From NCBI GenBank assembly GCA_964473395.1, contig CAYYOW010000132.1, positions 1 to 5,102 of the forward strand: a stretch of DNA of 5,102 nt, given 5' to 3'. A program made the position numbers and the translations under genes. The notes under the pieces were generated by a model. The model searched no databases. It was not told where the DNA came from and saw only the letters and a list, made by a program, of their open reading frames with translations. This stretch comes from Sulfidibacterium sp964473395. Its GTDB lineage: Bacteria > Bacteroidota > Bacteroidia > Bacteroidales > F082. Positions 1 to 5,102 of the stretch are shown here, one piece after another (position 1 is the first letter of the stretch; every line of letters starts with the position of its first letter).

Positions 1-36
1 TCAAAAAATTATTTCATGATAAAGAAGGCAAACTTC

Positions 37-67
37 CCTGTTTCTTAAAGAAGTTATTTTATCTTTG
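37..67 (+). promoter_or_regulatory. Putative Bacteroidota-type promoter of the transaldolase gene
   Basis: Positions 60-67 read TATCTTTG, an exact match to the Bacteroidota -7 consensus TAnnTTTG. The -33 element is weak: CCTG at 37-40, 19 bp upstream, shares only TG with the TTTG consensus. A start of transcription a few bases after 67 would give a leader of about 15 nt before the ATG at 89. An 11-bp palindrome, TTCTT-A-AAGAA (42-52), lies in the spacer and could bind a regulator, but that is speculation. Confidence 0.45.
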
Positions 68-88
68 ATTGGAGAAAAACGTTGACCT

Positions 89-1045
89 ATGAACACGCTT
101 GAACAATTAAAGAAATACACAACGGTAGTTGCTGATACTGGTGATTTTCAGTCTATTGAAAGGTATAAACCGCAGGACTCCACCACCAATCCATCGTTGA
201 TTTTACAGGCGGCGCTGACGCCAAAATACAAATGGCTGGTTGATGATGCCGTTGATTATGCCAAGAAAACGAAAGGAGACGAAAAAAAGAAGTTACGGGA
301 AGGCCTGAAAAAGACCTTCGTAAATTTTGGTTCCGAAATTTTAAAGATTGTTCCCGGAAGAGTCTCCACCGAAGTAGATGCCCGGCTTTCGTTTCGCATT
401 TATGACACGATTTTTTTTGCTAAAGGGTTGATTCGTATGTACGAAAAAGCAGGAATTTCGCGTGAGAGGGTGCTCATAAAAGTTGCTGCAACCTGGGAAG
501 GTATCCAGGCTGCGGAAATCCTTGAAAGAGAAGGAATCCACACCAACCTAACCCTGCTTTTCTGTCTTACACAAGCCATCGCCTGTGCAGATGCGCATGT
601 AACACTAGTCTCGCCTTTTGTGGGTCGTATTCTGGACTGGTATAAAAAAGAAAAAGGTGTTGACCACATTCCTGCCGAACAGGATCCGGGTGTCCAGTCG
701 GTACGTGAAATTTATAATTACTACAAGAAATTTGATTACACTACGGAAATTATGGGCGCCAGTTTCCGGAATAAAGAGGAAATTATGGCTCTGGCCGGTT
801 GTGACCTGCTGACTATCTCTCCTAAATTGCTCGAAGAACTTGAAAATTCAAATATATTGCTGAAACCCACTCTTACGAGTGAGAATGCAAAGCAATCAAA
901 GATGGAAAAGGTAAACATGGATCAGATGTCTTTCCGCTGGTACATGAACGAAAACCCCATGGCTAACCAAAAACTTGCAGAAGGAATTCGCCGTTTTAGC
1001 AAAGATATCCGTACACTGGAAAAACATATTCAGGAACAACTTTAA
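89..1045 (+). CDS. tal: Transaldolase (TalB-type, class I Schiff-base)
   Basis: Transaldolase moves a dihydroxyacetone unit between sedoheptulose 7-phosphate and glyceraldehyde 3-phosphate, giving erythrose 4-phosphate and fructose 6-phosphate in the cytosolic non-oxidative pentose phosphate pathway. The 318 residues match the full-length E. coli TalB type (317 aa), not the short TalC/FSA type of about 220 aa. Known active-site residues of TalB all appear one position earlier: Asp16, Asn34 in TTNPSLI, Glu95 in STEVDARLSF, the Schiff-base Lys131 in IKVAATWEGI, Thr155 in NLTLLF, Ser175 and Arg180 in SPFVGRILDW. Phe177 occupies the position where Tyr favours fructose-6-phosphate aldolase activity, so true transaldolase activity is expected. 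The ATG at 89 is chosen because the protein aligns from its first residues; GGAG at 71-74 is too far (14 nt) to be a convincing Shine-Dalgarno. It is monocistronic and convergent with the next gene. Confidence 0.96.
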   Translation: MNTLEQLKKYTTVVADTGDFQSIERYKPQDSTTNPSLILQAALTPKYKWLVDDAVDYAKKTKGDEKKKLREGLKKTFVNFGSEILKIVPGRVSTEVDARLSFRIYDTIFFAKGLIRMYEKAGISRERVLIKVAATWEGIQAAEILEREGIHTNLTLLFCLTQAIACADAHVTLVSPFVGRILDWYKKEKGVDHIPAEQDPGVQSVREIYNYYKKFDYTTEIMGASFRNKEEIMALAGCDLLTISPKLLEELENSNILLKPTLTSENAKQSKMEKVNMDQMSFRWYMNENPMANQKLAEGIRRFSKDIRTLEKHIQEQL

Positions 1046-1066
1046 AACGGATATTCTATTCAAAAG

Positions 1067-1098
1067 AAATCCGATAGCTATCATCAGCTATTGGATTT
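1067..1098. terminator. Bidirectional intrinsic terminator between tal and the YitT-family gene
   Basis: The arms AAATCCGATAGCT (1067-1079) and AGCTATTGGATTT (1086-1098) form a 13-bp stem with one G-T wobble and a 6-nt loop, ATCATC. On the plus strand it is followed by a T-rich run (TGTTGCTTTT), 21 nt after the tal stop codon. On the minus strand the structure is followed by CTTTTG, after the stop codon of the YitT-family gene at 1107-1109. The position between two convergent genes fits one hairpin ending both transcripts. The stem is A/T-rich and the T tracts are interrupted, so efficiency may be moderate. Confidence 0.75.
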
Positions 1099-1106
1099 TG
1101 TTGCTT

Positions 1107-2000
1107 TTAGATATCAAGCTTTGTCTCCAGCGATTTAAACCCCTCTCCGAGAATTTCATTGGAATTCAATACGGTAACAAAGGCATGTGGATCTACCCGC
1201 CGTATATATTCCTGAAGAATCGTTACTTCGCGCCTGTTTACCACTGTAAAAATAACTTGTTTTTCCTTCTGGTTATACATTCCTCTTCCGTTAATAAATG
1301 TACCTCCCCTGTTTAAATCATGGATAATTTTTTCTCCTATCTCATCAAATTTATCAGAAATAATAAAAAGTACCTTATCATAATTAATTCCCTCGAGAAT
1401 AGTATCGAGGACTTTTCCGGTAATGAAGATAACGATAAGCGAATAGAGCGGGATTTTCCAATCTTTAAAAACAATCAGTCCCAGCAGGACGATAGTAGAA
1501 TCCACCATAATCATTAACTGCCCTACCGGCATACGCATGTATTTGCTGATGATCATAGCAATGATATCGCTTCCTCCGGAGGTGGCTCTCGATTTAAAAA
1601 TTAGTCCCAGCCCGACACCGAGAAATAGTCCACCAAAAATAGAAGAGAGCAACGCATCGCCATGAACCAAGGGCTCATAGCCGTAAAGATAGGTTAGCCC
1701 ATCGTTAAAAAATGCCGTAAGCACAAATGCTACTACGGTTTTCATACCAAAACGAGGGCCGAGTATTTTAGTACCAATGATGGTCAGTGGGATATCAAAG
1801 GCTAGCGCCATGAGTCCTACCGGCGTCCCCAACACATAATGCAGCACGATGGAAACCCCGTAAACACCACCGGGAACAATCTTATACGGCGTGATAAACA
1901 AAACAAATCCGGATGCAAGGATAAACGAGCCCACAATAATGAGCGTATAATCAATAAGCCATTTCTTACTGAATACCTTTTCTTTACGAAGGAATGCCAT
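1107..2000 (-). CDS. YitT family membrane protein with C-terminal DUF2179 domain
   Basis: This is an inner-membrane protein of the YitT family (YitT_membrane plus DUF2179). No substrate or reaction is firmly established for the family, so no function is assigned. With the ATG at 1998-2000 it is 297 residues. About five or six hydrophobic spans occupy residues 14-202, beginning with WLIDYTLIIVGSFILASGF. The family-typical segments IVPGGVYGVSIV (near 42-53) and RATSGGSDIIA (138-148) are present. The soluble DUF2179 region covers about 206-290 and contains INYDKVLFIISDKFDEI and GGTFINGRGMY. The frame stays open to an ATG at 2048, adding 16 residues (MIFLPAFKNKNQKLNI). The shorter start is preferred because those residues are not membrane-like, a promoter -7 match (2037-2044) falls inside them, and the A/T-rich leader before 2000 is typical of the phylum. 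The gene is probably transcribed alone and ends at the shared hairpin. Confidence 0.9.
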   Translation of the reverse strand: MAFLRKEKVFSKKWLIDYTLIIVGSFILASGFVLFITPYKIVPGGVYGVSIVLHYVLGTPVGLMALAFDIPLTIIGTKILGPRFGMKTVVAFVLTAFFNDGLTYLYGYEPLVHGDALLSSIFGGLFLGVGLGLIFKSRATSGGSDIIAMIISKYMRMPVGQLMIMVDSTIVLLGLIVFKDWKIPLYSLIVIFITGKVLDTILEGINYDKVLFIISDKFDEIGEKIIHDLNRGGTFINGRGMYNQKEKQVIFTVVNRREVTILQEYIRRVDPHAFVTVLNSNEILGEGFKSLETKLDI

Positions 2001-2036
2001 AATATTTAATTTTTGGTTTTTATTTTTAAAAGCCGG

Positions 2037-2071
2037 CAAAAATATCATCTTTCACCATACAAAAAACCAAA
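2037..2071 (-). promoter_or_regulatory. Putative Bacteroidota-type promoter of the YitT-family gene
   Basis: On the minus strand 2044-2037 reads TATTTTTG, an exact TAnnTTTG -7 match. A TTTG at 2071-2068 could be the -33 element, but the 23-bp spacing is slightly longer than usual; another TTTG at 2063-2060 is too close (15 bp). Transcription would begin near 2030, giving a leader of about 30 nt before the ATG at 2000. In an A/T-rich stretch such matches also arise by chance. Confidence 0.35.
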
Positions 2072-2072
2072 T

Positions 2073-2088
2073 GAAAAAATATTTTTTC
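2073..2088. repeat. Perfect A/T palindrome GAAAAAATATTTTTTC
   Basis: Sixteen bases form a perfect palindrome just upstream of the putative YitT-gene promoter and 7 nt after the stop codon of the Nudix remnant (2095-2097). On the minus strand it is followed by T-rich sequence (ATTTGGTTTTTTG), so it might weakly end transcripts of the upstream operon, or act as an A/T-rich element upstream of the promoter. It has no loop and no G/C core, so it is not a standard terminator. Confidence 0.35.
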
Positions 2089-2094
2089 TCTATT

Positions 2095-2253
2095 TCAGGC
2101 ATGGATTTTTGATACCGCATCGGCAATAATCTGCGCGTGATCAAAGGCGAGGGAAGGGAGCCGGTTAACGGAAAACCATTGGGCTTGCCGGGCATCATCC
2201 CTGGCTTTAATTTGTTGGTTGTCTGTGAGGAAGCCAACAAAATAACCTATGGC
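2095..2253 (-). pseudogene. C-terminal remnant of a Nudix hydrolase
   Basis: An open minus-strand stretch of 52 codons ending at TGA (2095-2097) encodes the last strand and helix of a Nudix hydrolase. Recognisable pieces are GYFVGFLTDN, then DDARQAQWFSVNRLP, then LAFDHAQIIADAVSKI. The pattern DDA-x-A-x-WF-x-x-x-x-LP-x-LAFDH-x-x-I-x-A is typical of the C-terminus of ADP-ribose/NADH-pyrophosphatase-like Nudix proteins. There is no Met in the fragment, an in-frame TAA sits directly upstream at 2254-2256, and the N-terminal two thirds, including the GX5EX7REUXEEXGU catalytic box, is missing. The upstream DNA is instead occupied by the Spy-like gene, whose TAG stop at 2247-2249 overlaps the remnant. 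I read this as the tail of a gene that lost its 5' part by deletion or insertion. A product is unlikely. The family call rests on pattern recognition only. Confidence 0.7.
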
Positions 2254-2669
2254 TTACGAGGTCTGCCCCGGAGGGGATGCATAGATCGGCGATGCATAGG
2301 CCCGTTTCGCATAAAACGCATGCGACGATGTTCCATCATCTCAAGTCGTTTAACCTGCCTGGGCGACAGAAAAGGTTTTAGGTCGTGGTGAAGGTTTTTC
2401 ATGAGCTGTTGCTGCTGGTCGCGAAAAAACATCATATTTTCCCGGTTTTTCTGTGCATAATCTTCCAAAACAGGTCTCATCTTCTCCAATTGCTCTTGAG
2501 AAGGGCGTAGAACACGCATAAACTCATATCGAAATCCTTTTTCGGTAAAATATTTTTGCATACGGTTCACCCGGTTGTGGATAAGCCTTCCACTAACCAA
2601 AAAGCCGAGAGCAAAACCAATGAGTAAAATAACGACAAAAGCCAGTGAGTATTTTAATTTTGTATTCAT
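2247..2669 (-). CDS. Membrane-anchored Spy/CpxP/CnrX-like periplasmic protein
   Basis: The protein has 140 residues. A hydrophobic segment at 7-27 (FVVILLIGFALGFLVSG) follows a short Lys-containing N-terminus, so it is probably a signal anchor with the rest in the periplasm. The remainder is predicted to be helical and charged, with two motifs like the LTxxQ motifs of Spy/CpxP: PSQEQ (56-60) and LSPRQ (101-105), about 45 residues apart. This general build is shared by Spy/CpxP chaperones, the zinc protein ZraP and the CnrX metal sensor; which role applies cannot be decided from sequence. The tail 111-131 carries six Met and three His among many Arg, which could bind Cu(I), Ni or similar metals. 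The last residues (RGRPRKP) adjoin a Nudix remnant and may not be original. It is the third gene of the sigma operon, 11 nt after the anti-sigma gene, so it is probably both a target and a modulator of that sigma factor. Confidence 0.72.
   Translation of the reverse strand: MNTKLKYSLAFVVILLIGFALGFLVSGRLIHNRVNRMQKYFTEKGFRYEFMRVLRPSQEQLEKMRPVLEDYAQKNRENMMFFRDQQQQLMKNLHHDLKPFLSPRQVKRLEMMEHRRMRFMRNGPMHRRSMHPLRGRPRKP
2276..2299. repeat. Short direct repeat GATGCATAG in the 3' end of the Spy-like gene
   Basis: GATGCATAG occurs at 2276-2284 and again at 2291-2299, exactly 15 bp (five codons) apart. On the coding strand each copy gives CTATGCATC, so the protein reads Met-His-Arg-Arg-Ser then Met-His-Pro-Leu-Arg. 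Each copy also contains the palindrome ATGCAT. It could be a small in-frame duplication that added a second Met-His pair to the tail. Confidence 0.6.
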
Positions 2670-2680
2670 AATTTTTCTCT

Positions 2681-3058
2681 TTAAAAAATACTAAGAAGAC
2701 CCAAATCTGGGGCATAACCATTGAGTCCTAACAAGCTGTCTAAATTCAGGCTGCCATCCACAAAATAAACGGTGAGTAGGACCAAAATAATAGCTGCAAC
2801 TCCCGATAATGCCACGGTACGGAAAACTGTTAGAAAAGCAAAGCCGCTTTCACCGGCAATACGTTGCATAAGCTTTTCGGTAAACCCGGTGGAGAAGTCT
2901 GCCTCAAAAGCAGCAATTTTTGTCCGCATTTTGTCCAGCTTATTTTTTTCCTCTTTGAGTATTTCCGATTGTGTTAGCTCATCATGCAGGTGCCGTTTCT
3001 CTTCTTTATCCAACGGCATATCGTATGAGCGCAACAACAATTGTTTTACATCTTCCAT
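2681..3058 (-). CDS. Putative anti-sigma factor, single-pass membrane protein
   Basis: This 125-residue protein has a charged helical N-terminal half (about 1-72), one membrane span at about 77-100 (LTVFRTVALSGVAAIILVLLTVYFV) and a short 25-residue C-terminal tail predicted to be periplasmic. Its place directly after an ECF sigma gene, 3-4 nt away with a GGAGG (3068-3072) nine bases before its ATG, and its one-span topology make it the likely inhibitor of that sigma factor. The segment FSTGFTEKLMQRI just before the membrane resembles the juxtamembrane part of other Bacteroidota anti-sigma proteins. There is no cysteine at all, so it lacks the HxxxCxxC zinc motif of the ZAS class, and the tail is too small to be an RskA-like or FecR-like sensor domain. 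Sensing would therefore have to involve a partner, plausibly the Spy-like protein encoded next. No family domain is recognised with certainty; the function is mostly inferred from context. Confidence 0.7.
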   Translation of the reverse strand: MEDVKQLLLRSYDMPLDKEEKRHLHDELTQSEILKEEKNKLDKMRTKIAAFEADFSTGFTEKLMQRIAGESGFAFLTVFRTVALSGVAAIILVLLTVYFVDGSLNLDSLLGLNGYAPDLGLLSIF

Positions 3059-3062
3059 AATA

Positions 3063-3605
3063 TCATTCCTCCAGTTTTTGCAATATCGGTTTTAATTTTT
3101 CCTGTGCCCTCGCCAGCCTTGAAAGTACTGTTCCTAAGGGTAAGTTTAACAACTGAGCTGTTTCTTTGGTAGAGAACCCTTGCATGATACGTAGTACTAC
3201 CACTGTCCGGTATTTTGTGTCCAGCTGTGCCAACGCCTTTTCAACCAATTCCGCATTGTCTTTATCATGGTAAGAACGGTCATCCGCGTAGTAGCTGTCG
3301 TGTTTTTCTTCCAGGCTCAGCCACCTGCGCGAACCTCTTCGCTTCAGCTCATTGAGCGACAGGTTGATGGCAATTCTTGTGAGATAGGTTCCCAAAGTAG
3401 CATCGCCCCTGAACTGATGCATAGAGCGGTAAAACCTCAAAAATGTTTCCTGCCCCACATCTTCCGCATCGGCACGATTGCCCAGCATCCCTATAATCAC
3501 TTTGGCTACCATCGTCCGGTATTTACCCACAATCTTTTCAAAAGCGTTTTGGTCTCCTGCTATTGCGGCCTTCACCATGGACATATCATCCGGATATTTA
3601 CCCAT
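3063..3605 (-). CDS. ECF-type RNA polymerase sigma factor (sigma-70 family)
   Basis: The protein is a small sigma factor with only regions 2 and 4, the layout of the extracytoplasmic-function group. Numbered from the ATG at 3603-3605 (180 aa), region 2 spans about 18-89 and includes NRADAEDVGQETFLRFY (core binding and -10 recognition) and RGDATLGTYLTRIAINLSLN. Region 4 spans about 118-172, with the DNA-binding helix-turn-helix in QGFSTKETAQLLNLPLGTV followed by LSRLARAQEKLK. The frame is also open from a TTG at 3615-3617, adding four residues (184 aa). I prefer the ATG because GGA at 3612-3614 lies in good Shine-Dalgarno distance before it, while the TTG has none. It heads an operon with the putative anti-sigma factor and the Spy-like protein, so it probably controls its own operon and envelope or metal-stress genes. 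It differs from the SusC/D-linked sigma factors of this phylum in having no FecR-type partner. Confidence 0.93.
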   Translation of the reverse strand: MGKYPDDMSMVKAAIAGDQNAFEKIVGKYRTMVAKVIIGMLGNRADAEDVGQETFLRFYRSMHQFRGDATLGTYLTRIAINLSLNELKRRGSRRWLSLEEKHDSYYADDRSYHDKDNAELVEKALAQLDTKYRTVVVLRIMQGFSTKETAQLLNLPLGTVLSRLARAQEKLKPILQKLEE

Positions 3606-3823
3606 CACTTTTTCCAAAAAGCTTTTGTTTTATAATTGACAATCACAAAGTTTGTTTTATTCCAAAACTGCTAATCTAGTTTTGAATGATAATTCAATAC
3701 GGAGAAATCAACCATAAAAATAACTCTTTTCTCATTTCCCGGGCAGAAAATAAGGGAAAGCCGGTTTGAGGAAAAAGTAACATTCGTTTTGCAGCATCCA
3801 TAGCCGGATAAAAGAGCTACATT
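3606..3823. other. Non-coding leader region of the sigma operon
   Basis: This A/T-rich stretch between the serine palmitoyltransferase gene and the sigma operon should hold the operon promoter, but I find no full TAnnTTTG match with correct -33 spacing. The nearest is AAACTTTG on the minus strand (3654-3647), seven of eight positions if n is free, without a well-placed TTTG. It overlaps an 11-bp palindrome, ACAAA-G-TTTGT (3645-3655), that could be an operator. TTTCCC (3735-3740) and GGGAAA (3754-3759) could pair over a 13-nt loop. An ECF-type autoregulated promoter may be present but cannot be recognised without knowing the sigma factor's consensus. Confidence 0.35.
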
Positions 3824-3864
3824 ACTCATCCCTTCCGAAGAACAATTCGGGAAAGAGGGTGAGT
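3824..3864 (-). terminator. Terminator-like hairpin after the serine palmitoyltransferase gene
   Basis: Arms 3824-3839 and 3846-3864 pair in three blocks: ACTCA with TGAGT, CCC with GGG, and CCGAA with TTCGG, separated by a one-base bulge and a small internal loop, with a GAACAA loop at the tip. It lies 35 nt past the stop codon of the minus-strand gene at 3899. On that strand it is followed by TAATGTAGCTCTTTT, a weak and delayed T run. It probably ends the serine palmitoyltransferase transcript, or alternatively is part of the sigma operon's leader. Confidence 0.45.
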
Positions 3865-3898
3865 AGATCTAAATAATAAAATGATTGTTTCTTATCTG

Positions 3899-5095
3899 CT
3901 AGTAAATGCCAAGCTCTTTTCCGGCAGCATAGATTTTATCAATGGCATCATCGATTTGAGTGATAGAGTGCGTGGCCATGAGAGAAAATCGCAATAGAGA
4001 ATCTTCTGGACGAACAGCTGGTGAAATAACCGGGTTTACAAAAACACCATTATCAAATAGCATTTTGGAAATGATAAAAGCTTTGTCATTATCGCGGATA
4101 TAAACCGGAATGATGGGTGTTTCTGATTTTCCTACATCCATACCCTGTTCCTTAAACCGGTTTTGGGCATGATGGGTATTCTCCCAAAGTTTTTCCACAT
4201 GTTCTGGTTCATTTTCTATTATGTCGAGTGCGGCAATTACACTGGCAGCAGAAGCAGGTGGCAAGCTGGCGCTAAAAATCAGAGAGCGGGCATTGTGTTG
4301 CAGATAATTGATTAAGTCATTACTGCCGGCGATAAACCCACCAATGGAAGCCAACGATTTGCTAAAAGTACCCACAATCATTTCAACCTCGCCATCCAGA
4401 CCGTAGTAGTTTACTGTTCCGGCCCCATTTTCACCCAGAACACCCAACCCATGGGCATCGTCAATCATAACCGAAGCATCAAACTTTTTTCCCAGCTGTA
4501 CAATCTTATCCACATGTGCAATGTCGCCTTCCATACTGAAAAGCCCATCGGTAACAATCAACCGAAGCGAGCCATTGTTGGGTCTTTCGCCGAGATTTTT
4601 CAGCACCTTTTCCAGCGAGTCCATGTCGTTGTGGCGATATTTCAAAATACGGCCAAATGAAAGACGGGTAGCATCAATAATAGAAGCATGACTTTGCTCA
4701 TCAATAATGGCAACATCATTACGTCCGATCACTGTAGGGATAGCGCCTAGATTCGATTGAAAACCTGTGGAAAAGGCAAGGGCAGCCTCTTTGTTTACAA
4801 AATGAGCCAACCGGTGTTCCAGTTCAACATGAATATCCAGTGTTCCATTCAAAAACCGTGAACCTGCCGTCCCTGTGCCATATTTTCTTATGGCTGCTAT
4901 GGCGGCTTCTTTTACTTTGGGATGACTGGTTAATCCAAGATAGCTGTTGGAGCCGAACATGGAAATTTTGTGCCCCTGAATCACCACCTCAGCATCCTGT
5001 CCCGATTCAATAACTCTGAAATAGGGATAAAGTCCCAGTTTTTTGTATTTCTGAGGTTCAGTAAATTTCTCAGCCCGTTTTTGTAAATCGCTCAT
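3899..5095 (-). CDS. spt: Serine palmitoyltransferase (PLP-dependent alpha-oxoamine synthase)
   Basis: Serine palmitoyltransferase condenses L-serine with a long-chain acyl thioester to give 3-ketosphinganine, the first step of sphingolipid synthesis, which is widespread in Bacteroidota. The 398 residues have the fold-type I layout: a short N-terminal arm with YPYFR (23-27), the PLP domain, and a C-terminal domain. The PLP lysine is Lys246 in GTFSKSLASIGGF. His136 in DEQSHASIID should stack on the cofactor, Asp212 and His215 sit in IDDAHGLGVLG, and Arg369 in LLRFSLMATH is placed to hold the substrate carboxylate. Stretches such as FGSNSYLGLTSHPKV, AGSRFLNGTLDIHVELE, TPIIPVYIRDND and GVFVNPVISPAV strongly resemble the Bacteroides enzyme. 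Related enzymes (glycine C-acetyltransferase Kbl, 8-amino-7-oxononanoate synthase BioF) are the alternatives, but no biotin or threonine genes are nearby. The ATG at 5093-5095 begins a normal-length protein; only 7 nt of upstream sequence is visible, so its promoter is outside the window. Confidence 0.88.
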   Translation of the reverse strand: MSDLQKRAEKFTEPQKYKKLGLYPYFRVIESGQDAEVVIQGHKISMFGSNSYLGLTSHPKVKEAAIAAIRKYGTGTAGSRFLNGTLDIHVELEHRLAHFVNKEAALAFSTGFQSNLGAIPTVIGRNDVAIIDEQSHASIIDATRLSFGRILKYRHNDMDSLEKVLKNLGERPNNGSLRLIVTDGLFSMEGDIAHVDKIVQLGKKFDASVMIDDAHGLGVLGENGAGTVNYYGLDGEVEMIVGTFSKSLASIGGFIAGSNDLINYLQHNARSLIFSASLPPASAASVIAALDIIENEPEHVEKLWENTHHAQNRFKEQGMDVGKSETPIIPVYIRDNDKAFIISKMLFDNGVFVNPVISPAVRPEDSLLRFSLMATHSITQIDDAIDKIYAAGKELGIY

Positions 5096-5102
5096 ATTGT
5101 TT

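Noticed and set aside
2052..2240. A 62-codon minus-strand open frame with a start codon covering the same DNA as the Nudix remnant.
   Set aside because: It is the wrong frame: its residues show no family pattern, while the neighbouring frame gives the Nudix C-terminus. It is best explained as a shadow.
2266..2276. CCCC-GGA-GGGG as a possible terminator stem near the end of the Spy-like gene.
   Set aside because: The stem is only 4 bp, lies inside the coding region and has no T run after it on the minus strand.
2137..2391. An 84-codon plus-strand open frame.
   Set aside because: It runs antisense to the Spy-like gene and the Nudix remnant, is rich in Arg/Gly/Cys from the complement of those genes, and matches nothing recognisable.
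3267..3635. A 122-codon plus-strand open frame opposite the sigma gene.
   Set aside because: The sigma factor on the other strand has clear region 2 and region 4 motifs; this frame is only its antisense shadow.
3636..3664. TTGACA on the plus strand (3636-3641), a perfect sigma-70 -35 hexamer.
   Set aside because: There is no matching -10 at 16-18 bp, no plus-strand gene follows, and this phylum does not use the E. coli consensus.
3694..3801. A 35-codon minus-strand open frame (starts MDAAKRMLLFPQTG) in the gap before the sigma operon.
   Set aside because: It has no visible ribosome site or family resemblance, and an A/T-rich gap of this size can hold such a frame by chance. Conservation in relatives would be needed to call it.

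Overview
This 5.1 kb window looks like ordinary chromosome from a member of the Bacteroidota, probably a Bacteroidales or Marinilabiliales-like lineage. Three things point there. The serine palmitoyltransferase resembles the Bacteroides sphingolipid enzyme closely. Short upstream elements match the Bacteroidota promoter -7 motif TAnnTTTG. Several starts lie in A/T-rich leaders without a strong Shine-Dalgarno.

Layout. A transaldolase gene (89-1045) is the only plus-strand gene and has its own promoter-like element. It converges on a minus-strand gene for a YitT-family membrane protein with a C-terminal DUF2179 domain (1107-2000). The two share a compact hairpin (1067-1098) that can act as a terminator in both directions. 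Upstream of the YitT gene lies a 52-codon minus-strand remnant of a Nudix hydrolase, positions 2095-2253. It has only the C-terminal end, no start codon and no catalytic Nudix box, and it abuts the end of the next gene. That gene is the last of a tight three-gene minus-strand operon: ECF sigma factor (3063-3605), a small one-span putative anti-sigma factor (2681-3058), and a membrane-anchored Spy/CpxP/CnrX-like periplasmic protein with a Met/His-rich tail (2247-2669). A 0.28-0.29 kb non-coding stretch follows, holding a terminator-like hairpin, and then a minus-strand serine palmitoyltransferase gene (3899-5095) whose start is at the window edge.

How the genes work together. The sigma/anti-sigma/Spy-like trio is the one clear functional unit. 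It has the composition of a cell-envelope or metal stress switch, in which the periplasmic protein could sense or buffer the stress and the one-span protein could hold the sigma factor. The transaldolase (pentose phosphate pathway), YitT protein (unknown substrate) and serine palmitoyltransferase (first step of sphingolipid synthesis) are separate transcription units with no evident shared pathway.

The most unusual feature is the decayed Nudix gene joined to the 3' end of the stress operon, which suggests a deletion or insertion at this point. No mobile element, CRISPR array, tRNA or rRNA was seen.
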